A stretch of DNA of 64,000 nucleotides, taken from assembly GCA_947034895.1 (NCBI GenBank), contig OX344762.1:6949501-7013500 (forward strand), written 5' to 3'. Both the position numbers and the translations under genes were made by a program. Under the pieces are notes generated by a model that was not told the origin of the DNA, made no database searches, and worked only from the letters and a program-made list of their open reading frames with translations. This stretch comes from Rhytidiadelphus loreus. Taxonomy: Eukaryota > Streptophyta > Bryopsida > Hypnales > Hylocomiaceae. Below, in pieces: positions 48,156 to 61,100 of this stretch. The number at the start of each line of letters is the position of its first letter. The first letter of the stretch is position 1.

Positions 48156-51100
48156 ATGGTGCAAGGTCAGGGCGCGGGGTTCGGCGTGTATCAGCATGCC
48201 GCAATCTCGTCGGCTCTCTCCGCCATGTCTGTGAGGCCATCACGGCGCGACATTACTGTCATCGTCTCGCTGTCTCTGTTCTCGGCGTCTCTTGTTGCCG
48301 CCCTCACAGTCAGGTGCGTATTTGCTTTAATTTTGGGGATCATCAGAGTGTTTGCTGTGAAATTGTAACAAATAGATTGCTACAAAAAAATTGCACCAAC
48401 TTTTGTAGAATTGGTTGAACATCGTTGTTTTTATTCCTAAAACCCTGAGCAGGGTTTTAATGCGGCTCCGTCGATTGCTTCGTTGTCAGTGACTAGCATA
48501 GAAAACTGATTGAATTTCACATTGTTTAATTGCAGGAGTGAGGTCGCAACTGCAGCATTTGCAGTAGTTGGCGTTTCTGGAGAGATTGCTAGTGAGCGAT
48601 TTTTTACCCTTTCTTCTATTGCTTTCAATTTTTTGATTTAGGGTTATCATTTTGAGCCTGTGTCCTGTGACACCTCAAATCTCATGTGGTATCAACTCTG
48701 TGCTTGTCATAGTATATCTTCGGTGTCTTTTACTCTCTGAAGGATCGAGAAGCAAATTTGGGTTTCACGCTTTTTAGCAGTTTTGAGTAGGTCACATAGG
48801 AACTTTCTTTTGTCCAATTTTATTTATTATCTAATTGACACATACATATAATGTTCTTCACTGATGCTAGAGATATAAATACTTTGTCCATATATTTTCA
48901 CAAAATGATCAAATTAATTGTTCATTTTGAACCCTGAATCTTTGGTCTTTTTAGCAGTTATGTTCTAACCAAGTCCCGCTGTGGGTGCAGTTATTGCGGT
49001 GCGAGCAGCACAAGCAGTTCTGATAGTGTTCTTTGCAGTGACCTTGAGTGCTCTCCACAAAGCAATTTCTCTTCAAGCGGCCGCAGATGCAAGCATGGTG
49101 GTGGCAGCCTCCAAAAATGCAGTGGATGCGTCGTCTAATACGACTCTCACGGAGCATCAGCAAGCCTTGCTTGGGCTCTCAGGATTAAGACGCAGGAAAA
49201 GTATGCTCAGTAACGGGAGTGAAATAGCAAGTGAGCTCAAGGGCTTAGGTGACATACGCTTACGACCATCGCAACATTCATCCTCACCACCCCATTCTTT
49301 GATGGTCCCGTTGCATCCAGTGCAGAATAAGGGAAATCGAGGGACGTCGACTTCTGATTCGGGGTTCCTTTCACTGTTGGCTGGCTCTGTATCATCCATG
49401 TCTCCATCCAGTTCCCTGGCCAACCCGAAATCTTCCTATACTTCTCAGGTAATACCTCTTTGCAACCTTAAAGTAGGGTTGTGGAGTAATGAGTTCTAGA
49501 TTGTCATCTTCCTATTACTGTTTGAAGTTCACTGTTTATTGATTCGGTGCAAGCCAGTCTATCTAATGTTAGTAAGTTGCACAGGGTTCACCGTTTACTA
49601 CACCTTCGTATCCGACAGGGAGCCCTATTGAGCATCGTGCCACTCCTTGGTTCCGGCAAAAGAGCTTCAACCTGAAAGATGATGTGCAAAGTGAGGAGAA
49701 ACTGAAAAAGTTCTTGTCAGACACGGACACCAAAATGGTAGAAGCTGCTGGAAAGACTCCCTTAGCTAGTCAAGGCTTCATGACTCCACCCCCCACCATT
49801 CGTGGGGTTGCTACCAATGCACCCGCAAGCCCTGTGCACACCCCTGTTTCCTTGAGCACCCCCCGAGGTACACCAGTTCGAACCTTGCGTATGTCTCCCT
49901 CTCAGAAAGGAATCACCCCACCCAAAAAGGGAGAGAATGAGTTACCCGGTCCCATGTCCCTGGAAGAGGTGACAGAAGGACTGAATCTCTTGGGTGTTCT
50001 TCCGTATATTGACCAATGGAGAGATGCACTACGTCAATGGTTTTCAGAAGTCTTGCTCAATCCTCTAGTCTACAAGATCGATTCTAGTCATCTACAGGTC
50101 TGCTCCTACTTCTTTGTTGCGACCCTTTTCTTCACCATGCTCATTATGACTTTCACACTTTGTGGTACACACTAAATCAAGAATGAATGGAGTACGGTTT
50201 TGCATTCCAGGAGGTTGTCTATGCTTTTTCTACTTAACTTTGCACCGGTAGCAGGTCATTGTAGAGTAGTTTGCTGAGTATATATTTACAGGTGACTCTC
50301 GACGATCTACATCCCCTACATTATAATCTGGTGCTCGGATTTTACTTTGTTTTGAAGGTGATGGCGGCAGTTGGGAAGTTAGGTCAAACTGTGATTGTTT
50401 CTCCAGTTGGAAGCGCATCAAAGTCTGCTTCTGCCGATAGAATTTCTTCTGAGTGGCTTCCGACTGCATCAGACGAAGAGGCTATGATGCATCAGCTTCG
50501 TGCTGCTCTCTTGCAGGCTCGTGATGCCCCTCCTGGTGAGTCGGCCTGTCATAGACACCATTTCAAATTTCAAATCGACAACTTTCTTAAAGAGAGTTTA
50601 TTATGCAATTTCGTCGACCTCGAAACAAAATTATACTGTAGTGCTGGATTGCCTCATTGAACTGCTACTAGATTGGACATTGCGATTCTGTTATGCATTA
50701 CGACTGTACATCTTCATAAAAAGTTACCTTTTCAAGGAACCCATTTCGTGGGTTTCATTTCAGATGTGCTTCAATGCAGTAAGTACTTGATTCTCGTTTG
50801 TTTTTTGAATGGACTTGTTATGCCTTCTACTGTAGTCATGAAGTTTGCTCCACCTTGCAGCTCCCCAGCCAGGGCTTTTTGGACTTCAATCTTCAGGTCA
50901 GGAGCGTATTGTCAACCCGTTGGTTCAAGAGTGTCTGGATGCTGTTACAGAGCACCAGCGCCTGCGTTTACTCATGAAAGGGGAATGGTTTAAAGGACTC
51001 CTTCCTCTCAGTAGTGTGCGTCCTGACGCTGTTGTCCAGAGAATCAGAGGTTAGTCCATTTTGCCTGTAAACTTTCTAGGTTTAGTTTATCTATAAATCG

Positions 51101-52105
51101 AGCTATCAGCTGCTTTATAATGTATTATATATATATATCTATATATCTATATATCTATATATCTATATAGATATATAGATATATATATAATACATTATAA
51201 AGCAGCTGATAGCTCGATTTATATATATCTATATCTATATCTATATCTATATCTATATATCTATATATCTATATATCTATATATCTATATCATAATACAT
51301 TCGTAATACATGGCGTGAGAGGTCATTGTCAAAATGCAATTGAGATAACTCAGTTTTAGAATCTTTCAGTAAAGACATGTTTCCTGTTTTGTATCTGCAA
51401 TTTAATGTGAAATTGACGAATCTTTCAAATTTCTTTTGATTGATTGAAGCTGTACTTCTTCGAGGTATATGGGCTATCTTATGCTCTGTACTTTGAATTG
51501 CAGAACTCGCTGAAGGCTCTTGTGTAAGAAGGTACGACTTTACGGGCAGTGGCGGAGACAGCAAGAACCCTAACTCTGAGCTCCCGTCTGATCCCCATCT
51601 TCTGCTCTACCTGTTCTGTGCCTTGTTGGAGCATCCACAGTGGATGTTACACTTGGACCCTTATGCCCATTCAAATATGCAGACAGGAACGAACCCTCTT
51701 TTTCTGAACACTCTTCCAGGCAATGAAAGATTCTCAGAGAAGCATATTGCAGTCTTGTCAAATGCTCCAGGAACTATACCTGGTGGAGCTTGTATCCTAG
51801 CTGTTGGCAAGCAAATTCCACCAGTGTTTGCCCTGTACTGGGACAAAAAACTGCAGTTCTCCCTTCAGGTGAGTGGTTCTTCCTCAGCTCACTTGTTTTT
51901 GAACCTGCGCTTTTTTTCGATATCTAGCTTATGCGTGCATACATATCTTCAGGGGCGAACAGCACTATGGGACGCTGTCCTTTTACTGTGTTATCGAATC
52001 AAGGTCGCTCATGGAGGCGTAGTACGAGGAATCAGCCTGGCATCCCCAACATATAACCTATTGCCCGTGTTGGAGCCTACATCGCTCCAGAGCCCTCTCC
52101 GGTAG
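48156..52105 (+). CDS. TMEM209-type membrane protein (plant cytochrome B561 N-terminal-like family), 8 exons
   Basis: Exons with GT-AG borders and consistent phase: 48156-48313, 48536-48591, 48991-49448, 49585-50097, 50358-50535, 50861-51049, 51504-51868, 51953-52105, giving 689 residues. Two hydrophobic N-terminal segments (about residues 35-52 and 73-95, e.g. [19 protein letters not shown]) are followed by a long Ser/Pro/Thr-rich linker with TP and SP motifs. The conserved C-terminal domain contains [20 protein letters not shown], then [14 protein letters not shown] and [16 protein letters not shown]. In animals TMEM209 is a nuclear-envelope protein linked to nucleoporins. The plant relatives carry the misleading label cytochrome B561 N-terminal but show no haem ligands here. 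The acceptor of exon 5 is ambiguous: 50292 would add 22 residues in frame. Family assignment is from memory of the C-terminal pattern. Confidence 0.88.
51092..51223. repeat. 132-bp palindrome in intron 6 of the TMEM209-type gene
   Basis: Arms of 66 bp. The outer 45 bases of each arm pair without mismatch, starting TATAAATCGAGCTATCAGC. The centre is an imperfect AT/ATCT repeat. It is followed at once by more (ATATCT)n to about 51293. Confidence 0.9.
51224..51293 (+). repeat. ATATCT-type microsatellite
   Basis: Alternating ATATCT and ATATATCT units continuing from the palindrome; intronic. Confidence 0.85.
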
Positions 52106-53063
52106 TTCTAATGGTTCCAGCAGCAGAATGCATCATTACTGGAATTTTTGCAGAAAAGTTTCCTTCCCGACGGTGATGACTCTAGACACAGCCAGGCCCA
52201 ATTCATAGAGTGGGAATGTACCATATCTCTCATTCTAAATGACATTTTTTCAATCCAATTTTGTACATTCTCAATGTAAATCCTTCTATTGATGCTCAGG
52301 ATGCAGGTGTATGTTCATGTCTACTCTCTGGTGTGGTTTAGATTGTTTTGCTTGATCTACCCGTTTCATTTCATTTTTCTGATGCGGGGGCTCCCTCCTC
52401 GGTAGCTACTGGTTCAAAGGTTTGACTGTGCCTGACTCTCTCCCCCACCAACATGTGAACAGAAAGCAATGCTTCTTGTTGTAACTTCATTCCCAGTACA
52501 AGAACGATCCAAACCAGGTCGCTTGGATGATCCAGGGTCAAGTGCAGGGTAAGTCACTCACCGATGTAAAGCAATTGAGCATGAAGACATTAGCCGAAGC
52601 CTTATACTGTTGATGACTAGTAAATCCAGTTGATTTAATGGCTTATCCTACCCAAAGAACCAAGGAAATTGCACCACTTGCTGATCAAGGCTTTGGTTAT
52701 ATTAGTTTCAGCTCCATACGCATACGCTCTAGCTTATGTTCTATCACTCATGTTACTAGAGGTACGCTTGGAAAAAGTCGCTCAAAACGTATGCATAATT
52801 TCCGGAGTTCTTTACATTGGTATACCGCAGTACTATACTTCAAATGGTTGAGTATTATAATGCAAACAAAGTGACCAGGTTCAAATAGTATAACTAAAAG
52901 ATACCTCACCTGAACTATGGAAGGTAAATTGTCTAGTATAGACTTCGATGATTTGTACTAGGTCAGGCTAACAACACAGAGCACCAATACACAGGTTGAC
53001 TCTTTCGTTTCTCTTCCAATTTCGAACATATATGCACACAAGTAACGTCTGAGCACCCTAGTT
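52106..53063. other. Intergenic space between convergent genes
   Basis: It lies between the stop codons of the plus-strand TMEM209-type gene and the minus-strand de-epoxidase-related gene, so it mostly holds their 3' UTRs. Short frames at about 52640-52870 are not family-like. Confidence 0.5.
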
Positions 53064-56000
53064 TCAACTAATCACAGATTGTAAGGAGGATCCTTTAGGA
53101 ATCCCCAAGGGTGGATTAGAGCATCCAGAATTCTTCACTCGATAAAGCTCCCAAACCTTAATTCCACATCTGTCAAGCGCTGCATTGATGTGAGCAGCCT
53201 CACTTTCAGGAGGCCACATCCCATCCTGCGTCGCCAGTATGGCTCCCGTGTACGACTGTCCCGCAGCAGCTGCAGCTCCACTATAGTAGAATAACCCCCA
53301 CGACAAGTCATCCTTCACATCCACAATGCGCCAAAACTCCTTGGAAATCACTCCATTGTCAAGCACGGTAAAATAAAAGGTACCTAGCACAGAAAATGCC
53401 AGGGCAGGGTCAGTCTGGTTCCTTATTGTTGCAGTTGCACCGTTCATCCTATTTAATGTGCTTCAAGATATAATGTAACACCAAGCAGTGTGCCATGAAT
53501 TCTTATTGTTAAATTGCGTACCTTACGACCACCATCAAGGGGCATTTCAATGAATTTTGGCCAACATGAGATTCAAAGCTCAAAAAATGGAGTTTACATC
53601 AGTAGGTACACTAATTCAAGATGTTCCCAGTGCATCAGAGGACTATGAAATAGTGCATCATACAAAAAATAGAACAGACGGTGCAGATGTATGTGATACA
53701 TCTATTTTATATTTTATAAAAGAGTACCTGGTACAATGTCGCGCTTGACACGATAATGCCGCCTCCGCCAGACCGGTTGTCCATCCAGCGTTTCCACTTG
53801 AAACACAGGGTCGTACCACATTGAACCCCTGGCATGGCCACGATAGAACATCTGGTATTGACAAGGAAATTGATCATACGCTGCATTTTGTCCTGCAACC
53901 ACCCGCCAGCTATACTCAAATGGTAGCCCAGCTGAATTCGGGCGTCCCAGCCAACCAATGAACAAATCCTCCGCACTTTCATGAGTCAATTCTTCTCCAC
54001 GGAATGTCTGCAGCGGTTGCACGTCTGGTTGCATTAAAATATCAGCGGAGAGACCCAGGCAGTTGTGCTTCTGCAGCACGCATAACGTGAATGCCTCCAG
54101 TTGGGGACTTTCGTATGACACTATACACCGGTAGCTGGTCACTTGATCTGTCGGTGCACAATTCTGTAAACAATTAATAGCCTGGCGGCAGTCGGGATCC
54201 AAAAGACATGCCAAGATCTGTGACCTGCAGCAGGGTTCAAGGAGAATCAACTCGGTTAGTTTATTACAAACCAACGAAAATGAAAAAGAAAGCACGATAG
54301 ATTCTTGAAACTACAGGAATATAAAAATTCAAAAAGTTATAAAAAATTCTGATTATATTACCAATAGAGCCAATAACCGAAGTAGCTATGTGGAATATGG
54401 AAAATGAAAGACAATCACCGGTGGAGCTCAAAAACTCCCCGAACGCTGACCTGCAGTTTTTCACCATGCATTGGACGGATGCCAAGCCTGTTGCTCGGAG
54501 GTTCTTCAGCATTGTCACTGGAGTCACGTAGGAGTCGATGAGCACGAGAAGTGCAAACCGGACATCGTCGCTGCTCTTACGTGCCCAAGCCTCCTCCACT
54601 AGACTTAGAACCTTGAGGGCTTCTTTCCGCTGGGTTCCGGGAACGGCTCCAAGCAGCTTCTCGATCTGGTCCGCAGGTTTTACCCTTAAACCACCCAACC
54701 GAGTTTCGAAGTTAGGAGCTGAGTCAAAAGGAACTAGAGTCGGTATGTTCTGGAGGTACTGGGATTGAATCTGCTTGGCGACATCCACGTCTGTTACAGA
54801 TATGATACTAACGATGTCTGCTTCGAATTCGGTGTCCTTGGAAAGCAAGGCTTCGTCCGTGAGGACCAACATCTCGAATTTGAGATTAATCCACCCAATC
54901 CGTTGTGCCTGAGAAAACAGCCACAATTAATGCCAAGCTCTGCAAATGTGAAAGGAATTCACAAAGAGAATGGTTTGAATACTACTAACAGGGATTTCAA
55001 TTAAATAAAACTGCTCCAAGAGCTTTTAGACAGTCTCATAAAAGTGTTCTCTGTATCATTCATGGGGAGGTCTCCTTGTGATCATACATAGACTTGCCTA
55101 AGTATAGAGGGACGTCTCCACGTTCTTCCCAGAGTGGAATAAATTGCTTCAAAAATGGTCCAGTTCTTCAATATTATTGTGCTCTAGTTTCCTTTCGTGC
55201 TATAATGAGAATACAAGTTGTATACTACTCAAGAATGCTATGTGCCCATGCAATCAAAAGGGAAGAAAAAGATAGTTCCCATTCCATGAAATTTGTACCA
55301 TATGCTGCATAACATCTTCCCAAGAGTTACCATCGAATGGGCTGACGCTTCCAGCACCAACGATCGCTAGTACCTTTGCTTGCGCCAGTTCTGAAAACTG
55401 TGCAAGCTCACCCGCTGCAGAAGTCTCCGCCATGGCTGCCACCTCATGATTTGCCCTGCACGTCCGTATCAAACCTTCTGCACAAACAGTTTTTCATGTC
55501 GTTAGATGTTGAAAATTATCCGCCTGCTTGATATTATCACAGACTCCCACCGTTCAAATTTGCTCACAGCGCCAAATTAAATCACAATTGAGTCTGGCTT
55601 TCTCTTCACGGAGACATACTAACTGGAGGAATTTCAAGAAAAATTTGTGAGGAAGCATAAGAATGAACTTGGTTTTACTGCATCAATCATGTTATTATAG
55701 GATCTATTCTAATGTGGCGCTAGCAGCACCATCCTTGAGTTCAGCTGCAGTAATTGCTCAGATTTTGATGCATCTGATACAATTTGGCCCTCAAGAGAAT
55801 GTGACACAAGTTGAACCAGGAGATGAATAGCTTACCACGGCTAGGAAAGGAACCGCAAAAGGGATCAGCCTGCTGCAGAAGTGAGCACCTGCGCACAGTA
55901 GGGCAGCATGGTAAGACTTCATAGGCAAATGACTTCCAACAAATGACTTCCAAAAATCTCGCTACTTGCTGAACCATGGTTGTGAGCTCCCCGTCCCTTC

Positions 56001-56457
56001 CCCTCTCAATGAATGTAGGACGAGGCTTGCTCATCCTTCCAATTAGAGCCTTCAACGAACTAGTTAAACCCCAATTCGTCGAGCATCGGAGACCCAAAGT
56101 GATCAAAAATTGAAGAAGTTTGAATGGACAATGCACAAGAATACAACAATAAGGCACATGAGGAGTTTGCATGCGACCTTTCTGACCTGATTCCATTTCG
56201 TCTTGATTCTCTTACAAAGCCTCCAATTCCAACGCAAATACCTGCCACATGACGTCAACATTACATGCTGAATCTCGGGTCGAAACCGAAACCCGAAACC
56301 CTAGTCCTCTTCCTAAACCCCACAGACAAAAAGTGAAGCCATGGCAATCAAATAGGAGGGGGAAAAAGTGGAAAAACTCACCACCACAACGCGTCCCAGG
56401 AACTGCTGCGCCAGTACTTGAAAATAAAGCTGCTGCTGGAGCAGCCACAAACGCCAT
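53064..56457 (-). CDS. VDR: Violaxanthin de-epoxidase-related protein (7 exons)
   Basis: Exons: 56382-56457, 56187-56241, 55836-55888, 55299-55477, 54451-54908, 53728-54224, 53064-53383, giving 545 residues, close to the plant VDR length (about 520). From exon 4 on the match to the family is clear. There is an N-terminal domain (VLAIVGAGSVSPFDGNSWED), then VQCMVKNC and a Cys-rich block (CLLDPDCRQAINCLQNC, SYRCIVSYESPQLEAF). It is followed by the lipocalin-like barrel with AYDQFPCQYQMFYRG, VWRRRHYRVKR, then GTFYFTVLDNGV and WGLFYYSGAA. VDE itself converts violaxanthin to zeaxanthin in the thylakoid lumen; the substrate of VDR proteins is not established to my knowledge. The first three small exons are inferred from splice signals and phase only. 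The start region (MAFVAAPAAALFSSTGAAV) could be a transit peptide. An alternative upstream ATG at 56196 exists in a competing frame. Confidence 0.9.
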
Positions 56458-57759
56458 CTTCCGCAATATGTGGTCTCACCTCGCCAACACCATCACCCAG
56501 TCGCTTTAGACAACCAACACATGCATTATATGCTCCTCAGTTGCGTTGTGAGAGTAATTTGATCCACATCCATCCAAGCGCAGCAACTCAATTTTCAGTG
56601 TCTCCGACATTTTCCAACATCGGTCTCCTTTAATTCAATCCGCAATTCCTTTGACTGTGCTCGGAAACTCAAACCATTGTGCCCTCAAGTCCGCACTCTC
56701 TCTACCGAAATGGTGCTGCCACGCCTGACCAATCAAGAAAAATCTACAGTGATGAGAATTCAGCGAGGGACATTCGCAGAGCTCAACGGAAAAGAATTTT
56801 GCTGCCGCTTTTTCCCCGCGATTCAGAACGATTGCGTCGGCACCCACAAGCTTTAACTTAGTTGTCTTCCAATCCTCATCTGGAATTGGTTCCCGAGTTG
56901 GGTGCCTCTGGTTGGCAACGATGCAGTGCTGCTTGAGGTCCCTCCACCTGGCGTGATCTTTTCCAGCTCGGATTCAAATTAGTGAAGGCCATTCCTCTTC
57001 TTGCATTGCAAAGCCAACAGCATCGTTCCAGCAAAATCGAACGCTCCAGAGTTCCGGTGGAGAATGTGTACATGCCCAAAGAGAAGGGTGCGATGCACGG
57101 CCTCCAGGCGGTGCAACAGCGGCCCCTCCACCACGATGTCAGCAACAAACAACAGCAGCAACACAGCTTACAAATTAATGCTGGGAACTCGGAGAATCAA
57201 CACCACAGACAACTTAATTGGTGATTCCGAAAAGATTGACGAGCAAGTGGAGTCAATAACTTAAGGACGACGTCACGGAGCACTGGAAATGTACTGTACT
57301 GTACATTACATGTGCTCAGCGTATCTTAAAAGATGGCAATTTTACAATTTATGTACAGGTACATTTCAGGGGTTGGTGTCGTCCCAACCTCGTGAAATCT
57401 ACTGAACGAGTAGATACTGGGATTGTTTGTGAGGGGTACGTGGTTGAATGAGGATACGGTATTGCTAAAACTTGAGCCTTTGCTTCAATCCATTCCATTC
57501 CTGAATCGGAATCATGAAATGGTGCAGGGAGTCACTGAATTGTGGATCCATCTCTCGCTGCACGTGCTTGCAAATAAGGAGTTTGTTTGCATTCTGATTC
57601 CGGAGTTTTTTAAAACAGTACCATTTGAATAACAGGCAGCAATTCATCATGTCCACAATGGAAATACAAGGGCATTGACATCAGTGCACACAGACAGAGG
57701 ATTGAACTGAACCGATTCATTAACAGCAACATTTACAAGTGCCTCAGCACAGAGGGCCG
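56458..57759. other. Upstream region of the de-epoxidase-related gene
   Basis: GC-balanced to about 57270, consistent with promoter and 5' UTR. Overlapping short frames on both strands at about 56880-57260 include a minus-strand 61-codon frame with a hydrophobic start, but none is recognisable. After 57300 I see nothing. Confidence 0.4.
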
Positions 57760-57986
57760 GGGTGAACAGCCCCCCTCGCTCGTCCCCGAAGGAAAACCCT
57801 GAAATTTTTTTATTTCCCACGCATGATAAAATTTGCAATTTTTGAATTCATATTTGCAATCAGAGGCCCCAAATTAACTACGGGAGATGTAGAGCATACA
57901 TTTTTTGGGCACAAAATAGGGGGTCTTTTTATTACTTGCACCTCCTGGACTAACTTGGGGGGACGAGTGAGGGGGTCAGTTCACCC
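57760..57986 (+). mobile_element. MITE family D, copy 2, with GC-rich terminal inverted repeats
   Basis: The left end GGGTGAACAGCCCCCCTC and the right end in reverse complement GGGTGAACTGACCCCCTC match closely and continue into CTCGTCCCC on both sides. The interior is homologous to 24702-24892. Non-coding; target duplication unclear. Confidence 0.75.
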
Positions 57987-58008
57987 AGAACGGCAACGGT
58001 ACACTAAG

Positions 58009-58174
58009 TATAAGGTAACTCTACCCATGACAGGAAAAACTTGGGACCAGCCCAATGAAGGCCAAAAAATTCATGGGCAGTACATTTCACAAGACACATG
58101 TTACTGCTCATGAATTTTTTGCCTACATTAGGTTGGTCCCAAGTTTTGCCTATCATAGGCGGAGTTACCTTATA
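58009..58174. mobile_element. Foldback MITE, 166 bp, related to family C ends
   Basis: Two arms of about 70 bp (58009-58080 and 58105-58174) are near-complementary: TATAAGGTAACT at the left pairs with AGTTACCTTATA at the right. Inner matches include CTTGGGACC / GGTCCCAAG and AAAAAATTCATG / CATGAATTTTTT. The terminal AAGGTAA and CATGACAGG motif recalls family C. Confidence 0.8.
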
Positions 58175-61100
58175 TCTATAAGCACAATACAGTATGGAGC
58201 ATGCTCTGGGAGTCTGAACTGAAACTAGCCTCTAGTGGGCTAAATTATCCACCCTTGTGAGGCTAAGGTACAAGCACCCAATCGTGTGAGTGGACCCAAT
58301 TGTGCTATCAATTTCTACAAATGGTAGAAATTTTAGAACTTAAATGTAGGTGTACTATAGATGGCTTATTTTTGTTGACCAAAATCATAAGTTGTCTGTG
58401 TTGTATTTTCATTTAAGTTGTAGAATCACTACCTTACCTAAGAAGTGACACCATTAGGTACATTGATGCCATTGGGTACTCCTACCTTCATCCTAGATGC
58501 TCCAGAGTGACTGGCTTTGTTGTTGATTCTTCCACCACAACAATCTTGCTTTGTGATGGTGTTGGGGTCTCATAGTCTAGCCATGGTGCGCTCCCAATGT
58601 GGGTGCCACCATCATTGGCATCTTACCTTGGAGTAAAAGAATAATTTCTTAAAGTCAGGATAGCTTGGTAGCCGTTAGCCGTTGGCTTACTGCCCTTCAC
58701 AACATGAGTCTTCCCCTTTTGAGACGCAACATGTTTCTTCATTGGCCTCTTCTTGGGCAATGCATGGACCTCATCCTTCAACCAAATACTCTTCCTTTCA
58801 TGAGGAGGGTTTGGATATCTTTTCCCATTATGGTCTAAATGCAAAGACTTAGGAGATATGGGAGCCATTGGGAATGCCAAGAGAATAAAAAATAGAAGAG
58901 CAAAAGCAATGGAAGAGCCATGAAAGTCCCATGTAATTTGTACTTAGGAGAAATGGTCTTGAGGATTGAATCCATTCTACAGTGAAACCTCTCATAATAC
59001 AAATTCCCTACTTGCATAACCAACTGTAGTTCTTTATTTGCATATATACTCCTTATGTGCATAAAGTCTACTACACAAACCATCAATGGTGTTGATTATG
59101 GTAGACATCACTGATTTTCTTAAATGAGCAACCAATCAAAGACAATTATTGTACAACATGATCATGTTTATATAATTGGCCTTTGGCGTTTGAGCTTCTC
59201 TATGTGCATATAGCTAAGAACTGTTTTTTTTTTTTTTTTTTAATTCATGATTTTTATTTTCTAATACAAAGAAAATGTTTTTTTTCTCAAAAAAGGTGTC
59301 TCCAACTATGCTTAATTGTCTATTTTAATATTTTTGGGTGTTTTGGGACATTCCTAGCAATACAAGGAATAAGTACTCTTGTATTTTGGAGATGAAAAGT
59401 GAGCAATTAGTGGTTCACTTCACCAAAGTATTCTCTTTGGAAGGGCAAAAATTATGTTTTTGTTGGAAAGTTGCCAATTGCTTTTCTTCTACAAATTAGG
59501 TTGAAAGTCCATTGTGGGTCCTTTTGGTTACTATTCATAGATCCACTTATTGAATTCACAATTATTTTGGATTAAAGCATAGCAAATCAAAGAATTATTT
59601 TGTATGTATTATGGTCAACTCATTTTTTAAAAACAACGTTATAGGTGGTTAAAGCAAATCATGACATTTTTCATTCTAGATTCAGAGAAGACTGTTCTTG
59701 TCCTTTTAGATGCTAATGTGGCCCTCTTAATTTCCTACACAATTCTACTAGCAATCCAAAGTGTTCTTTGTAGATTTATTAATTAATTAATTAACTTTTT
59801 GCCATATATAGAAGCCACGTGGTGGTGTTCATTGAATTCATAAAATGACAAGTAATTTAGTTTTCACTCTAATTCCAAACCCTAAAACCTCAATTGCACA
59901 TTGTATGCAATGTATACAACATTAGAATGCATGAGAGTAGAATTGAGTCGTGGACTAAGTTGGATTGGGGTCCACAATGGATTTGCCTACCTTATTTCAT
60001 TGGATTAGTGATGATTAAGATTCTTTTTGCTTATAGACAATAGGAGATTTGTAATTGGTTGGAAGGCAAAATAGCAAGTTTGCACAAGTGAAGTAATCAA
60101 GAAACCCATACAAAAAAACAATGATGTTTTTATGGAGATGATATTTCCCCTTAGAGTTGGCGATGCTCTAAGGTAAATGCATAGCAAGGTAAGAGAGCCA
60201 AAATCTACCATTTTTTTGAACCTACAATCTACAATGTCAAATACAAAACAAATTATTAGATAATTGGTGACCTCAAGAAAATCAAAACCAAGTCATTTTT
60301 TAGTTTTTTAACACTTAAGGTGATAGTCTATGAATTTCAAATTTGAAAGTACATAAAATTCTCAAGCCTTTGTTGGAGGGTCCCTATAACATTGTTTTGA
60401 ATCCAAGCATCAAGGAGAGAATGAGATAAGGTGGTCTAAATTAAGGTCTATGGCTCACATAAGGGATAATTTCTTTATGTTGACCTTTATTTGGGGATTT
60501 TCTACAATGTTTGGGGAACCTCTATTTACTAATATAGAATGCTATGTATTGAATATCTACATATGACATTAGACTTTCCTTAAGAAAATGCTCCATATCT
60601 TATTGGTTCCTTTAATGATATCTTAAATTCCGATTGTTTGCTCTTGAAATCTTATGGTAGTTTGGGTGATTTGTGTTGGCCATTCAAGGCCCAAATGTAG
60701 AATGTCAATAATGAAATGAGTATACATCTGTACCATAGAATAATCACCAAGAACTAAAACTAATAATTCTCTTGATCATGGCCTTGGTCAAGAGCCTCAA
60801 CCAAGGGCTGATTTTTTCACTCATTACATAATATACTATAGAATGATGAACTTAGGCATGAGAAGAGGGGAATTCTTTAAAAAAATCTCTAAAAATGGAA
60901 ATCCATTGATTTATTTTTCATTTTGAAGCTCTATTTTTTCTTCTTCTTTCTTCTTGTCTTTTTACTTCTCTTTTTTTCTTCTTTTCTCTTGGTAGAATTT
61001 CAACAAGTAGGAGTGCAAATGCACAAAAAGAAGAAAAAAAACTTGTGATAAAAAACAAGTGGTGTCACCATTATATCCATTGATGAATCACTTCCTAGAT

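Noticed and set aside
56982..57264. Overlapping plus- and minus-strand frames of 60-90 codons
   Set aside because: Several frames are open at once with no recognisable protein; most likely promoter or UTR sequence.
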